The notes under the pieces: generated by a model | Told to the model about the DNA's origin: nothing | The model's database searches: none | What the model saw: only the letters and a program-made list of their open reading frames with translations | Assembly (NCBI GenBank): GCA_001970955.1 | Contig: MPUH01001074.1 | Location: 1-24,693, forward strand | From: Stentor coeruleus | Lineage: Eukaryota; Ciliophora; Heterotrichea; Heterotrichida; Stentoridae | Direction: 5' to 3' | DNA length: 24,693 nt | In this document: positions 1 through 8,750 of the stretch, piece by piece | Layout: every line of letters starts with the position of its first letter | Position numbering within the stretch: position 1 is the stretch's first letter | Position numbers and translations under genes: made by a program

Positions 1-544
1 GTGCTCAAAGTTGGATAAGCCTAGACAAATATATGATTTGTATGCATGTTTTAATTTTTAAAGGCATGGCTTTATGAATTTGATTATATTAACTAGGTTT
101 TGTAAACCTTATGACTGCTATATTGATAATACCTTTTTATCAGCAGATGTAAACAAATTATTTGTAAATTGATAACATAAAGATTTATTTTATTGTTTAT
201 GTTGGAAGATATACTGTTTGAATTATGTTTTTGTTCAAATAGATATAACTAGCTATTGTTTTTCATTTAAAGTGTTTATAATTTTAGGTTTTACCTTTAT
301 AAAGAGTCACATAACCAGCGACAACGAGTGGTTTAATATACCGAATCTGCCTAAAGAAAGAGATCTTAGGACAAACAAACCTCGATCGGACAAGGTTTAA
401 ACCATGCCACCTTAACTATCACCCACTTTAAACTTTTATAATAAAAAAGACTTAGATTATATAGTTTTTTTATATAAACCTTATGCATTTCATTCATTTT
501 AATACAATTTCAGAAGATTTTTTCTTATGCAAACTAATTATCTA
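1..544. other. 3' flanking / intergenic DNA with a small coding-like island
   Basis: There is no convincing complete gene here. Bases 1-290 are T/G-rich with stops in all frames. Bases 400-544 are A/C-rich, as expected downstream of the minus-strand dehydrogenase that follows. Between them, about 296-399 is a GC-richer island. Its plus-strand frame reads a charged tail (ending NKPRSDKV) and stops at TAA 398-400, with no in-frame coding-like sequence upstream. The minus strand is also open over most of it. It may be the last exon of a gene entering from the left, a gene remnant, or an RNA gene. Confidence 0.4.
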
Positions 545-1366
545 CTATAAGTTTGGAAGCCTAATCCCACCATCAACCCTAATCACACTTCCTGTCATAT
601 AAGTATTTTCTACTAAAAACTTGCATGTATGTGCAAACTCAGGTGGTGATCCAACTCTTTTAAGAGGAATATCTTTAGCTAAGCCTTCAATAGCTTTCTT
701 ATCAANTCCAACTCTTTTAAGAGGAATATCTTTAGCTAAGCCTTCAATAGCTTTCTTATCAATTTTATCAGACATTCTAGTACCACCAAATAATCCTGGA
801 GCTATAGAATTCACTCTTATACCATATGCTGCTAAATCACGAGCCATAGGTAATGTTAAACCTAAAACACCACCTTTACTTGATCCATATGCAGCATGAC
901 CTTTTTGTGCTTCATAACCAGCAACACTTGAGACATGGACTATAACACCTCGTTCTTTATCGATTTCTACTTGAGTTGATATTTGTTTAGCAACTAAACG
1001 AGATACATTAAAAGTTCCGATTAGGTTAACTTTGATAACTTTCTCGAAATCTGCTAATGAGTGAGAATATTTTGATGTGATTGTCCTTTGACCAAATATT
1101 ATCCCTGCACAGTTTATGAGGATATGAATTTGTTTAAAGGCTTTTAGTGTTGTTTCTATTGCTGATTTCACTGAAGCTTCTGAGGTTACATCTACTTGAC
1201 AAAATATAACATTATTCCCTAACTCTTTGGCAATCTGTTGTCCTTGCTCAGTATTCACATCCCATATTGCAATTTTGCTCCCTAATGAATGGAAAAGCCT
1301 AACAACAGATTCTCCAAGTCCAGAAGCACCACCAGTGATTACCGATACTGAGTCTAGTATTTTCAT
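545..1366 (-). CDS. HSD17B10: HSD17B10-type mitochondrial short-chain dehydrogenase (3-hydroxyacyl-CoA dehydrogenase type 2)
   Basis: NAD-dependent short-chain dehydrogenase/reductase. The type-2 3-hydroxyacyl-CoA dehydrogenases oxidise 3-hydroxyacyl-CoA and 17beta-hydroxysteroids in mitochondria, act in isoleucine breakdown, and in animals also serve in mitochondrial RNase P. Visible: the cofactor loop TGGASGLG (residues 11-18), NCAG (85-88), VNLIGTFN with the structural Asn (114), catalytic Ser147, Tyr160 and Lys164 in the S-x12-Y-x3-K spacing, the type-2 signature IRVNSIAPGLFGG, and the C-terminus VIRVDGGIRLPNL. The start ATG is at 1364-1366 and the stop is TAG. A 56-base stretch is repeated on both sides of the N at 706, adding 19 false codons in frame. 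Without it the protein is 254 aa, close to the usual 255-261. There is no obvious long presequence, as in other family members. The specific subfamily is well supported by motif order; the native substrate is inferred. Confidence 0.92.
   Translation of the reverse strand: MKILDSVSVITGGASGLGESVVRLFHSLGSKIAIWDVNTEQGQQIAKELGNNVIFCQVDVTSEASVKSAIETTLKAFKQIHILINCAGIIFGQRTITSKYSHSLADFEKVIKVNLIGTFNVSRLVAKQISTQVEIDKERGVIVHVSSVAGYEAQKGHAAYGSSKGGVLGLTLPMARDLAAYGIRVNSIAPGLFGGTRMSDKIDKKAIEGLAKDIPLKRVGXDKKAIEGLAKDIPLKRVGSPPEFAHTCKFLVENTYMTGSVIRVDGGIRLPNL
650..762. repeat. 56-base direct duplication around the N at 706 (assembly join)
   Basis: Bases 650-705 and 707-762 are identical and separated by one N. 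Both copies encode the same piece of the dehydrogenase, so this is an unmerged contig overlap, not a real repeat. The insert is 57 bases and keeps the frame. Confidence 0.93.
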
Positions 1367-1436
1367 TATATAAACCTAATCAAATCTACTTATAAAAATC
1401 CAACCTTTAAATATAAGATAAACTATAAATTATTTA

Positions 1437-3557
1437 TTAAGCATCATGATGTTCTTCAAATGATCCCAAACCTTTAAGGACAAAGTCAATATCCGGTCCT
1501 CCTTTAACCCAAACTCTAAACATGGATTTATAAAGTAAAGCTAGTTTCGGTTTAAACAATATATGTATAGCAACAGGGATTTTATCATCAGGATTTGTAG
1601 CTAAAGGTAACGCTGGACCAGTAGGTGTAACTTTTAATGGGACAGTAGGTCCAAATATACACCCTTCAGTGATTGAAAATATAAAAACATCAGGGTCATC
1701 TGTTATACTCGCATCTTCTTTTTCTTTTTTAGTCATAGTTTTAAGCTTAGTAGTAATTTTCTTAGGGAATTGCATATATTTAATCTCCCATTTTGCATCA
1801 ACTGGGCTAACATTTAACATGAAAATCGTAAGTTTTTTTGTATATTGGGTGTTAACAACACCAAAATCTTGTTCAGTTAAATTTTTAAACTCGTCGCATT
1901 GCGACGAGGCAAGAACAATTTTCGGTCTATACAATCTAGCTTCTAAGCTTATAAATTGTTGTTCATTATTAGAAAATTTGATTGCTAAACGACCTTTTAT
2001 TGATGATCTGGCTACTTCTGGCCATATTTCTATATCATTTGAATTTGGTTTTATGAGTTTTATGTTTAATAATAGATTATCTTCTGGAGATAAAACGTGT
2101 TTATCTACTAAAGGCATATTTGAACTACTTTTTTTTAGTTTGAGATTTTCGACTGCATCTGCTACAGAACCTCCTTCATAGTCTTGTAAAGATAAAGCTG
2201 CAGAGTTTTTAAAACCGGTTATAATAAATGGACCACTTTCGATTGTAAGAGAAAAAGATAAGGGTGAGGTTGTTATGTTAGTAAGGGAGATTTCTTTATG
2301 ACCTGTTGGGCCACCGATTGCATAAGCATCAAAAGATAGATAATAAGCACCGTCTGCCCTTTGAACTTTGTCAACATGTAAGAAAGGTTTTAAAGTTCTG
2401 GCCTGTAACAGAAACCCAATTTCACCTAACTTTGCATCTTCCCCTGCACCTTCTATAGCTGGGTGTGCTAAAGCAATTGCTTGATGCAAAGTTTCTTCTT
2501 CACTATAAAAAGTGACTAAAAACGAAAACTCTGATTTTCCAGAAATAATCGCTGATTTTGGCTGAATCTCAAAAGCTGAAATCGACTCTTGTGGTTCTAG
2601 TGCTTGGAATTTTAAATCAAAAATATCAGGTTTCTCATCTTCTGATATTGAAGCCATAGATGTTGGGACAAAAGTTACTTTAAAAATGTCATCGTTTCTA
2701 TTTGCCAGACTTGCATAATTAAAAATCTTCCAAAATAAGGAAATTGGCTTTGGTCCACTATTAAATAATTTTATTTTCCTACTCAATGAGCCTTTTATAG
2801 GAACAGTTCCTAATGATAATATTAAAGGGTCAGACTTGTAATTAATCCCAAGCTGATTAGGGACAATGTTTAAAGGTGACCCTTTAACCTTACATCTTAC
2901 AGGGATTTTATAAGGTTTAAGTCCTTTAACACAACTTACTAATATATCTTCAAACCTTCCACATATATCATTATACATTGTCACAGTTATAAGCTGTTCT
3001 CCATAACCAGCTAATTGGCCTTTTCTTGGTTCACATACAAATGCTATACCTTGATTATTCCCAAGATAAAATTTTTGTGAAGTCTCAAGTTTTTTTGTAG
3101 CTGTAAATGTTTCTCCTTCTTTTGTTGAGAATTTGTTTTGATTTTCATGGGCGTCAGTTAGAAGAGGAGGCAATTTTTCTTTAGATTTGTTTTTAAAAGA
3201 GTTGAATTTGGTTGATTTTGAAAATTGAACTTTTGTTGGCTCTTTTGTGTATTGGTTAGCTTTGGTTTCTTTGGCTTTTTTTTCTGCAGCAACTTCATCG
3301 TGGTATCGACTTGGTTCATATTTTTCGAATTTCAGGTCAAAAGTGGTTGAGAGGCCTGAGTTGTTTTTTATCAAAAACTTTAAAGTTTTAGGTTCTCTTA
3401 TATTAACAGTTGCAAAATCAACAATCTTCAAATGCTGATCAGGGGGTATACTCAACGTCATCGAACTAATAAAACTCTGTCTTTCACTTGCATTATAAAG
3501 AGAAGGGAGCATATTCCCATGTTTTGAGTTTACGTTAACACTTTCATCATGTATCAC
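1437..3557 (-). CDS. ASH-repeat ciliary protein, C-terminal part (DLEC1/CFAP81-like or hydin-like)
   Basis: About 700 aa of beta-rich ASH/MSP-type immunoglobulin-like repeats, as in axonemal proteins DLEC1 (CFAP81), CFAP47 and hydin. Visible: repeated phrases such as LSLGTVPIKGSLSRKIKLF, LFNSGPKPISLFWKI, GPFIITGF and DFGVVNTQYTKKLTIFML, and a Lys-rich linker near residues 90-140. The C-terminal tail is KGLGSFEEHHDA and the stop is TAA. The open frame begins at a GTG, which is not a credible eukaryotic start. The first in-frame ATG is at 3510-3512 (residue 16). The frame is the same as that of the next piece upstream (ending at 3609), separated by only 51 bases that carry in-frame stops inside a small tandem duplication. 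The simplest view is that this is the second half of one gene of about 1,480 aa. DLEC1 is the preferred family from total length and layout; this is an inference. Confidence 0.75.
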   Translation of the reverse strand: MIHDESVNVNSKHGNMLPSLYNASERQSFISSMTLSIPPDQHLKIVDFATVNIREPKTLKFLIKNNSGLSTTFDLKFEKYEPSRYHDEVAAEKKAKETKANQYTKEPTKVQFSKSTKFNSFKNKSKEKLPPLLTDAHENQNKFSTKEGETFTATKKLETSQKFYLGNNQGIAFVCEPRKGQLAGYGEQLITVTMYNDICGRFEDILVSCVKGLKPYKIPVRCKVKGSPLNIVPNQLGINYKSDPLILSLGTVPIKGSLSRKIKLFNSGPKPISLFWKIFNYASLANRNDDIFKVTFVPTSMASISEDEKPDIFDLKFQALEPQESISAFEIQPKSAIISGKSEFSFLVTFYSEEETLHQAIALAHPAIEGAGEDAKLGEIGFLLQARTLKPFLHVDKVQRADGAYYLSFDAYAIGGPTGHKEISLTNITTSPLSFSLTIESGPFIITGFKNSAALSLQDYEGGSVADAVENLKLKKSSSNMPLVDKHVLSPEDNLLLNIKLIKPNSNDIEIWPEVARSSIKGRLAIKFSNNEQQFISLEARLYRPKIVLASSQCDEFKNLTEQDFGVVNTQYTKKLTIFMLNVSPVDAKWEIKYMQFPKKITTKLKTMTKKEKEDASITDDPDVFIFSITEGCIFGPTVPLKVTPTGPALPLATNPDDKIPVAIHILFKPKLALLYKSMFRVWVKGGPDIDFVLKGLGSFEEHHDA

Positions 3558-3568
3558 ATAAGCAATCT

Positions 3569-3675
3569 TAATCCTTTAACATTAGCTGTTGTAAAAATCC
3601 CAATTTCACTATCCATACCTTAATCTTTTAACATCCAAAGCTGTTGTAAAAATCCCAATTTCACTATCCATGCCT
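3569..3675. repeat. Imperfect tandem duplication (52 + 55 bases) at the junction of the two ASH-protein pieces
   Basis: Copy 3569-3620 and copy 3621-3675 lie directly head to tail. A 33-base core is identical; the outer part differs by substitutions and a 3-base gap. There is no N here, and the copies have diverged, unlike the exact duplications at the N bases. The frame stops of the upstream ASH ORF (TAG, then TGA and TAA) fall inside this duplicate. Confidence 0.85.
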
Positions 3676-6053
3676 TCAATTTGACACATCCAAGCCTGAT
3701 CTAATAATCCTCCAATAAACGGTGTGACTGTAAAGTTACAAATCTGACTGGCCCTAGGTTTGATTTCCCCATTAGCTGGACTAATATTAAATGCACAACC
3801 ATCAATGCTCATATCCCATGCGAATTTTGCCGACACATTACCATAATTATACAAAGTAACTCTTTTTTCTTTAGAAGGAACCCCTGCAGACAAACTTCCT
3901 ATAGCAAACTCATAACAATCCAAATAAACCAAAGGTTTTTGTATATCCGCACTTAATGATATATAACAAGCATTACCATTTTCCACCCTAACCTTAACAA
4001 TCTCTTTTACCTTCTGAACCGTTTCTGAATAAACCTCAACTTCTACATCAGCCGACCCTTTCGCTGATATTTTCACTATACTCGGACTAATCCTCACACA
4101 CATATTCTTAGCTTTAATCTGTACATCAACTTCATTTTCATACAAATTCATAATACTAAATTTCATTGATTCCCTTGTTCCACATCTTATAATACCAAAA
4201 TCACATTCAGCTGATGATATTCTTATACTAGGTCCTATACACACTGCTTTAACTAAAAAATATATTGGTAATCCATGTTCAACATTACATAAAATCACAC
4301 TTTCATGTACACCTAAAGCAGAACATGATATTTTAAAAGGAATTTCTATAGATCCTTTAGCTGGAATAACACCTTGTAATACAGGCAGTTCACATAAACA
4401 ATATTCTGATGTTTTATCTTTAACAGTTTGAAGAGTAAAACTCACATCACCGTTGTTAGAATTCTTAATCAAAACTGTTGATGAGTACTCGGAATTTAGG
4501 GAAAACTCATAAGGAAATAAATAAAAAGGTGGATCGAATTCTAAATGGCATAATCTNTCTGATGTTTTATCTTTAACAGTTTGAAGAGTAAAACTCACAT
4601 CACCGTTGTTAGAATTCTTAAGCAAAACTGTTGATGAGTACTCGGAATTTAGGGAAAACTCATAAGGAAATAAATAAAAAGGTGGATCGAATTCTAAATG
4701 GCATAATCGGCCTTCACCGTGTAAATTGAATTTTATATAAGGAATCGGGGGGAATTTACCATTACTACCAAGAAAAAGGGCTGATGGGTCTTTGAACAAC
4801 GCTGATTCTTGAAGCTGTTTCGATATATGTATTAAAGATTGTATTGGGATGTTTTCTACAAAGAGATCAGCATATTCATTAAAAGGATGTGACGATGTTG
4901 GCGAAAATGTAATTCTAAATTGATGAGATGAATTTGGAGGCATAATCCCTTGATAAGGTGTTATAGCATAATGAACAGTTTGAGCTTCTAAAGATATAAC
5001 TTCATCAGAATTCACATATGTCGACCAATGATAATTCACAGGAAGGGCACTAGCGTTTTGTATATGTAAAACCCTTGAAGATTCTGATTTTGGATGACTT
5101 TCTTCAAACCAAATTGCATTAAGAGGGTTTTCTTCGAAGTTTAATTTTTTATCATCAATTTGTATAACATTTAATGATAAAGTTGCCCCGATTCCTTTGA
5201 GGGTATAAAATTTTGATGTTTGATTATCGCAAGCAAGGATGATTTTATTCTCAATTGGACCTCCAAGAATTGGCTGATAACAAACATAAATATCGATGAA
5301 TTGACCTGTAGCAAGATAGAATTGTAAAGGGAAAATAGTGAATGGACCTGTAACTAGGATTTCATCACCTGAATCTGGATCTTTACTTTCATCTTCATGA
5401 AAAAACTTAAACCCTGCACTTCCACCTAGGTTTTGGCATCGAAATGTGAGGTCAGCTCGATCACCTACCCATGTAGTCCCGCATTCCATTACATCTTGTA
5501 AGGTTAAATGTGGGGGTTCTCTTCTTGCTCTTAATGGGACTTTTATAGTATTTTGTTCAGTTTTTATTATAAACTCATCATCAAATTCAGCTAAACTAGC
5601 AGCATGAAAGTGAACTAATACTTTAGCGCTCATACCAGGGGCAACAAGACCCATTTCTGAATCTGGAAATACAGTTTCCGCAATACTAAACATTTCTGTA
5701 CTAGGAGGGAGGACCATAATTCTTCTTAAAAGCCCAGAAACATTTGTAATAATTAAAGGGATTTCATAAACTCCTCCTTCTTCATAATCAGTAAAAACAA
5801 TACATTCAGGGTTTAGTCTGAAAGGACAATCTTTACCTAGAATACCAAGTTTTGGATTGTTGGCGCTAGGAAGTTCACGAGGGTTTTTTAGGAAAGTTAT
5901 TTTTTTGTTCATACTTTGAATGAATTTCTTGTTTATTTCTTTGTCTACTTCGTTCATTTTTTGCAGGTAAGGTGGGAGTTTCTTACTTAGCTGACGCTTT
6001 GGATTGAAGTTGTCTAATGTGCTGTCAGGTTTTAAAGTTCTGATTCCTTCCAT
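3609..6053 (-). CDS. ASH-repeat ciliary protein, N-terminal part (DLEC1/CFAP81-like)
   Basis: N-terminal part of a large axonemal-type protein with several ASH/MSP-like Ig domains. It opens with a basic, coiled segment (about residues 1-65). The first ASH-like block follows with CIVFTDYEEGGVYEIPL and LIITNVSG. Later blocks contain FTIFPLQFYLATGQFIDI, RVLHIQNASALPVNYHW, ITPYQGIMPPNSSHQFRITF, LEFDPPFYLFPYEFSL, DFGIIRCGTRESMKFSI and FNISPANGEIKPRASQI. The start ATG is at 6051-6053. A 151-base duplication around the N at 4557 adds 51 false residues in frame, so the real length is about 763 aa. Its end, ALDVKRLR, runs into a tandem duplication and a TAG, after which the same frame reopens into the next ORF. 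Proteins of this class sit on doublet or central-pair microtubules of motile cilia. The family is well supported; the exact orthologue (DLEC1 preferred over hydin or CFAP74) is less so. Confidence 0.8.
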   Translation of the reverse strand: MEGIRTLKPDSTLDNFNPKRQLSKKLPPYLQKMNEVDKEINKKFIQSMNKKITFLKNPRELPSANNPKLGILGKDCPFRLNPECIVFTDYEEGGVYEIPLIITNVSGLLRRIMVLPPSTEMFSIAETVFPDSEMGLVAPGMSAKVLVHFHAASLAEFDDEFIIKTEQNTIKVPLRARREPPHLTLQDVMECGTTWVGDRADLTFRCQNLGGSAGFKFFHEDESKDPDSGDEILVTGPFTIFPLQFYLATGQFIDIYVCYQPILGGPIENKIILACDNQTSKFYTLKGIGATLSLNVIQIDDKKLNFEENPLNAIWFEESHPKSESSRVLHIQNASALPVNYHWSTYVNSDEVISLEAQTVHYAITPYQGIMPPNSSHQFRITFSPTSSHPFNEYADLFVENIPIQSLIHISKQLQESALFKDPSALFLGSNGKFPPIPYIKFNLHGEGRLCHLEFDPPFYLFPYEFSLNSEYSSTVLLKNSNNGDVSFTLQTVKDKTSXRLCHLEFDPPFYLFPYEFSLNSEYSSTVLIKNSNNGDVSFTLQTVKDKTSEYCLCELPVLQGVIPAKGSIEIPFKISCSALGVHESVILCNVEHGLPIYFLVKAVCIGPSIRISSAECDFGIIRCGTRESMKFSIMNLYENEVDVQIKAKNMCVRISPSIVKISAKGSADVEVEVYSETVQKVKEIVKVRVENGNACYISLSADIQKPLVYLDCYEFAIGSLSAGVPSKEKRVTLYNYGNVSAKFAWDMSIDGCAFNISPANGEIKPRASQICNFTVTPFIGGLLDQAWMCQIEGMDSEIGIFTTALDVKRLRYG
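4405..4708. repeat. 151-base direct duplication around the N at 4557 (assembly join)
   Basis: Bases 4405-4555 and 4558-4708 match except for one substitution (T at 4469, G at 4622), which changes Ile to Leu in the encoded piece. The single mismatch could be allelic or a read error. The insert is 153 bases, in frame, so the ORF hides it. Confidence 0.92.
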
Positions 6054-7050
6054 TTATATATAACTGTATATAAAAATTTAGTTTGAGATTAGGTTTTTAA
6101 AGATAGGTAAGGATTTTTTTGGGAAATATAAGAGTGGGTGTTAGAATAATTTTAATATAAGGTTTTGATGTAGTTTATGATTTGATGAAAGGATGATTTG
6201 GAGGAAAATGTAAGCGGGATATTTGAGTGTTGGGTTTATGCTTTTGGAGATTTGGATAGAATAATTATTATGTTGGAAGGATTGTGATAAGCTTTTGAAT
6301 CGACTTGTTTAGATGTATTTGAAAAGGAATAAAGAATTTACTATTTAGGATTTTATTTTAGAGAGAGTCTTTGTGAGAATTAGATATGAAATATTGAAAG
6401 ATGTGGATTTAGTTTATAAAATAGAATGATGAATGTCTGTTGCAAATGATACTTATAAGAAAATATAATAGATAAATTATGGTGCTTGTTATAGAGATTG
6501 TGTGATAAAAGGATAGTTGTATTATAATTGGTATAGAAAATATAAGCAAATAAGGTTTACTTAAAAACCTAATTTTTCAATAATCCCGATTAAATTAAGT
6601 AGTGTATACCCCTAAATAGATTCAGGATAATTTAGCCCCTAAGGCAAACCCTCATCAATTGACATTTTTTTTGATAATATTTTTCTTAATGCCTTATTTA
6701 GAATCTCATCATATATTTTAGCCAAATAAATCAACACCCAACCCTTTCAGCAAATAAAAAAATACACTTTAAAGCTTTTCACACTAACAAACTATTACTA
6801 CTAGCATAATATTTAGAATTTGGCGCATATACTCAGCCATATTAGTGCTTCTAGAGCTCTGTTCTAAAACCATCGCTATCATCCCATAAACCACCACAAC
6901 CACTACTAATCAACCCCACACCTTATCCCCAATAAAAAGTTACTACAAAAACCTCATCATCCCTACAAACATCAGTATTTTCTACCACATAAATTACATA
7001 CAAAAAATCATATTTACTAATAAAACGTAAGGTTATAATCTAAAATTTTC
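6054..7050. promoter_or_regulatory. Divergent intergenic region between ASH protein (-) and GrpE (+)
   Basis: No ORF of note is present. Bases 6060-6540 are G/T-rich on the plus strand and 6545-7050 are A/C-rich, with a sharp change near 6545. This is the mirrored composition expected of two head-to-head promoters. It contains GGGTGTTA at 6136-6143. No defined promoter element can be named. Confidence 0.5.
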
Positions 7051-7790
7051 ATGGCATTCAGAAGTCTCAGTAAATCTTTACTCTCCAAACAATTCCCAGG
7101 AATCTTCAAACCTTCTTGCATAAGAACCTTCAGCGAAGAACAAAAGCCTGAAGAAAAAAAACCTGAAGATAAAAAACCTGAAGAAAAAAAACCTGAAGAG
7201 AAAAAAGTGACTGAGAATCCTGAAGCTTTGAAAACAAAAGAATTTGAAGCAAAGGTCAAAACTTTAGAAAATGAAGCCTTGCAATATAAAGACTTATATT
7301 TAAGAGCTGTTGCTGAACAAGAGAATATTCGTAAACGGCTTATGAAAGAGATTGAAAATGAGTCGAATTATGCGATAACAAAGTTTGCTAAAGAAATGTT
7401 GGAAGTTGGAGACAATTTGAATAGAGCATTAGAAAACACTAAACCTGAAGATGCGAAAAATGACCCTCAGNGGAAGTTGGAGACAATTTGAATAGAGCAT
7501 TAGAAAACACTAAACCTGAAGATGCGAAAAATGACCCTCAGAAAAGTTTGAAGGATTTATTGGAAGGTGTTAGTATGACAAGAGATATTTTGAAAGGAAT
7601 TTATGGGAAGTTCCATATTACTGAATATTGTCCAGCTGGTGAGAAATTCGACCCTAATCAACATGAAGCACTTTTTGCATATGAGGATAAAAGTAAAGAG
7701 GCAGGTTCTGTTGGTCAAGTCTTTGTCAATGGCTTCAAGATTAAAGATAGAATACTTAGAGTAGCGAAAGTTGGAGTTGTTAAGAAATAG
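7051..7790 (+). CDS. GRPE/MGE1: GrpE, mitochondrial nucleotide-exchange factor for Hsp70
   Basis: GrpE opens the nucleotide cleft of mitochondrial Hsp70 (DnaK type) to release ADP, supporting protein import and folding in the matrix. Visible: a basic, Ser/Arg-rich presequence ([15 protein letters not shown], then a CIRTFSEEQ cleavage-like site), four KPE(E/D)K repeats (about residues 32-51), the long coiled coil with [19 protein letters not shown], and the C-terminal beta-wing with [14 protein letters not shown] and [24 protein letters not shown] 70-base duplication around the N at 7471 shifts the frame by 71 bases, so the sequence as given reads as two overlapping pieces (7051-7491 and 7488-7790). 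With one copy removed the gene is one frame of 222 aa, a normal length for mitochondrial GrpE. The start ATG is at 7051, the stop is TAG, and the upstream DNA is A/C-rich. Confidence 0.95.
7144..7203 (+). repeat. 15-base tandem repeat encoding KPE(E/D)K x4 in GrpE
   Basis: Four 15-base units run in frame, differing at third positions and by one Glu/Asp change. They form a charged linker between the mitochondrial presequence and the coiled coil. Confidence 0.85.
7401..7541. repeat. 70-base direct duplication around the N at 7471 (assembly join)
   Basis: Bases 7401-7470 and 7472-7541 are identical. The extra 71 bases break the GrpE frame. Removing one copy gives an uninterrupted protein. Confidence 0.94.
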
Positions 7791-8750
7791 AGATATAAAA
7801 ATAGATATTTTGGTAATTAGGCTAAGAAATGATTTTTTTGAAGTGGTTTGAGTTTTGGTTTTTATGATGGGTTATGAAAAGGTATAGATTTAGGAATTTT
7901 TTTAGTTTGGAAAAAGTTTTATAAGATTAATGGGTGTTAAAAGGTGTAGGAGGGAAAGTTTTAAGGATTAGGATGTGAAATAGGGAATTTGTATAGCTTT
8001 GGATATTTTTGGATGATAAGTTTGGATGTTTTAAAAACCAGTTTGAAGAAATAAATGTAAAGTTTAGCTATAAGGAAAATAAGTTAAGAGATGAAAATTC
8101 TGATAATGTTGATATTGTTAAATATTAATTGTATGCATAATAAGCTTTTTCAAACTAGATTATTATATTGTATTTATATATCAAATTATCATAAATACAA
8201 GGGTTGTTATAAATATTTTGCATTTTGGTATTTTTTTGGAGAAATATAGAGAATAAGTATAAAGAAATGATTATATTGAGGGGGTTTTTAGATTAGTTGT
8301 TTTTGACTGAGGCTTTTTCAGATCAATTATAGAGAAATTTATTAAAATAATAAATAAAGTATATGATTTAAACGGAAAATATAATGGATAAATATTTTTT
8401 GTTATAAGATATATAGTTTGAAATTTTATATTAGGACTATTGAAATCACTATAAATATTACTTTGAATTTTTATATTAATTTGCTTTTAATTATATGCTA
8501 AGTTTATTATATAATTTAGCATAACACCCTCTAAACATATTAAAGTGTATTAATCCCTATTGTACATTGAAAATACTCAACAAAATAAGCATTATTTTAA
8601 TATTTTATCATACTACTAAAGCTTTAAATACAACACCACACAATTTTCTATAACATAAACAACTTCCTCAAAAGTTTTGAATCTTAACCCAATTACCCCC
8701 AAAACTCAATTTGAAATCCTATCAAAACCCTTAAAAAACTCCATCTTTTA
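7791..8750. other. Convergent intergenic region between GrpE (+) and cAR-like receptor (-)
   Basis: No ORF or RNA gene is seen. Bases 7800-8500 are G/T-rich (3' side of GrpE) and 8520-8750 A/C-rich (3' side of the minus-strand receptor), so the switch near 8500 marks a tail-to-tail boundary. Telomere-like octamers occur at 7932-7939 (GGGTGTTA) and 8522-8529 (TAACACCC). Confidence 0.5.

Noticed and set aside
1669..2181. 170-aa plus-strand ORF inside the ASH gene
   Set aside because: Shadow of the minus-strand gene, whose own frame shows clear ASH repeats.
4405..4708. Internal 50-residue tandem repeat in the ASH protein
   Set aside because: The two copies meet at an N and differ by one base; an assembly overlap rather than a protein repeat.
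7017..7259. Minus-strand ORF over the GrpE start with Ser/Gly/Phe repeats
   Set aside because: Antisense of the KPE(E/D)K repeat of GrpE; no independent support.
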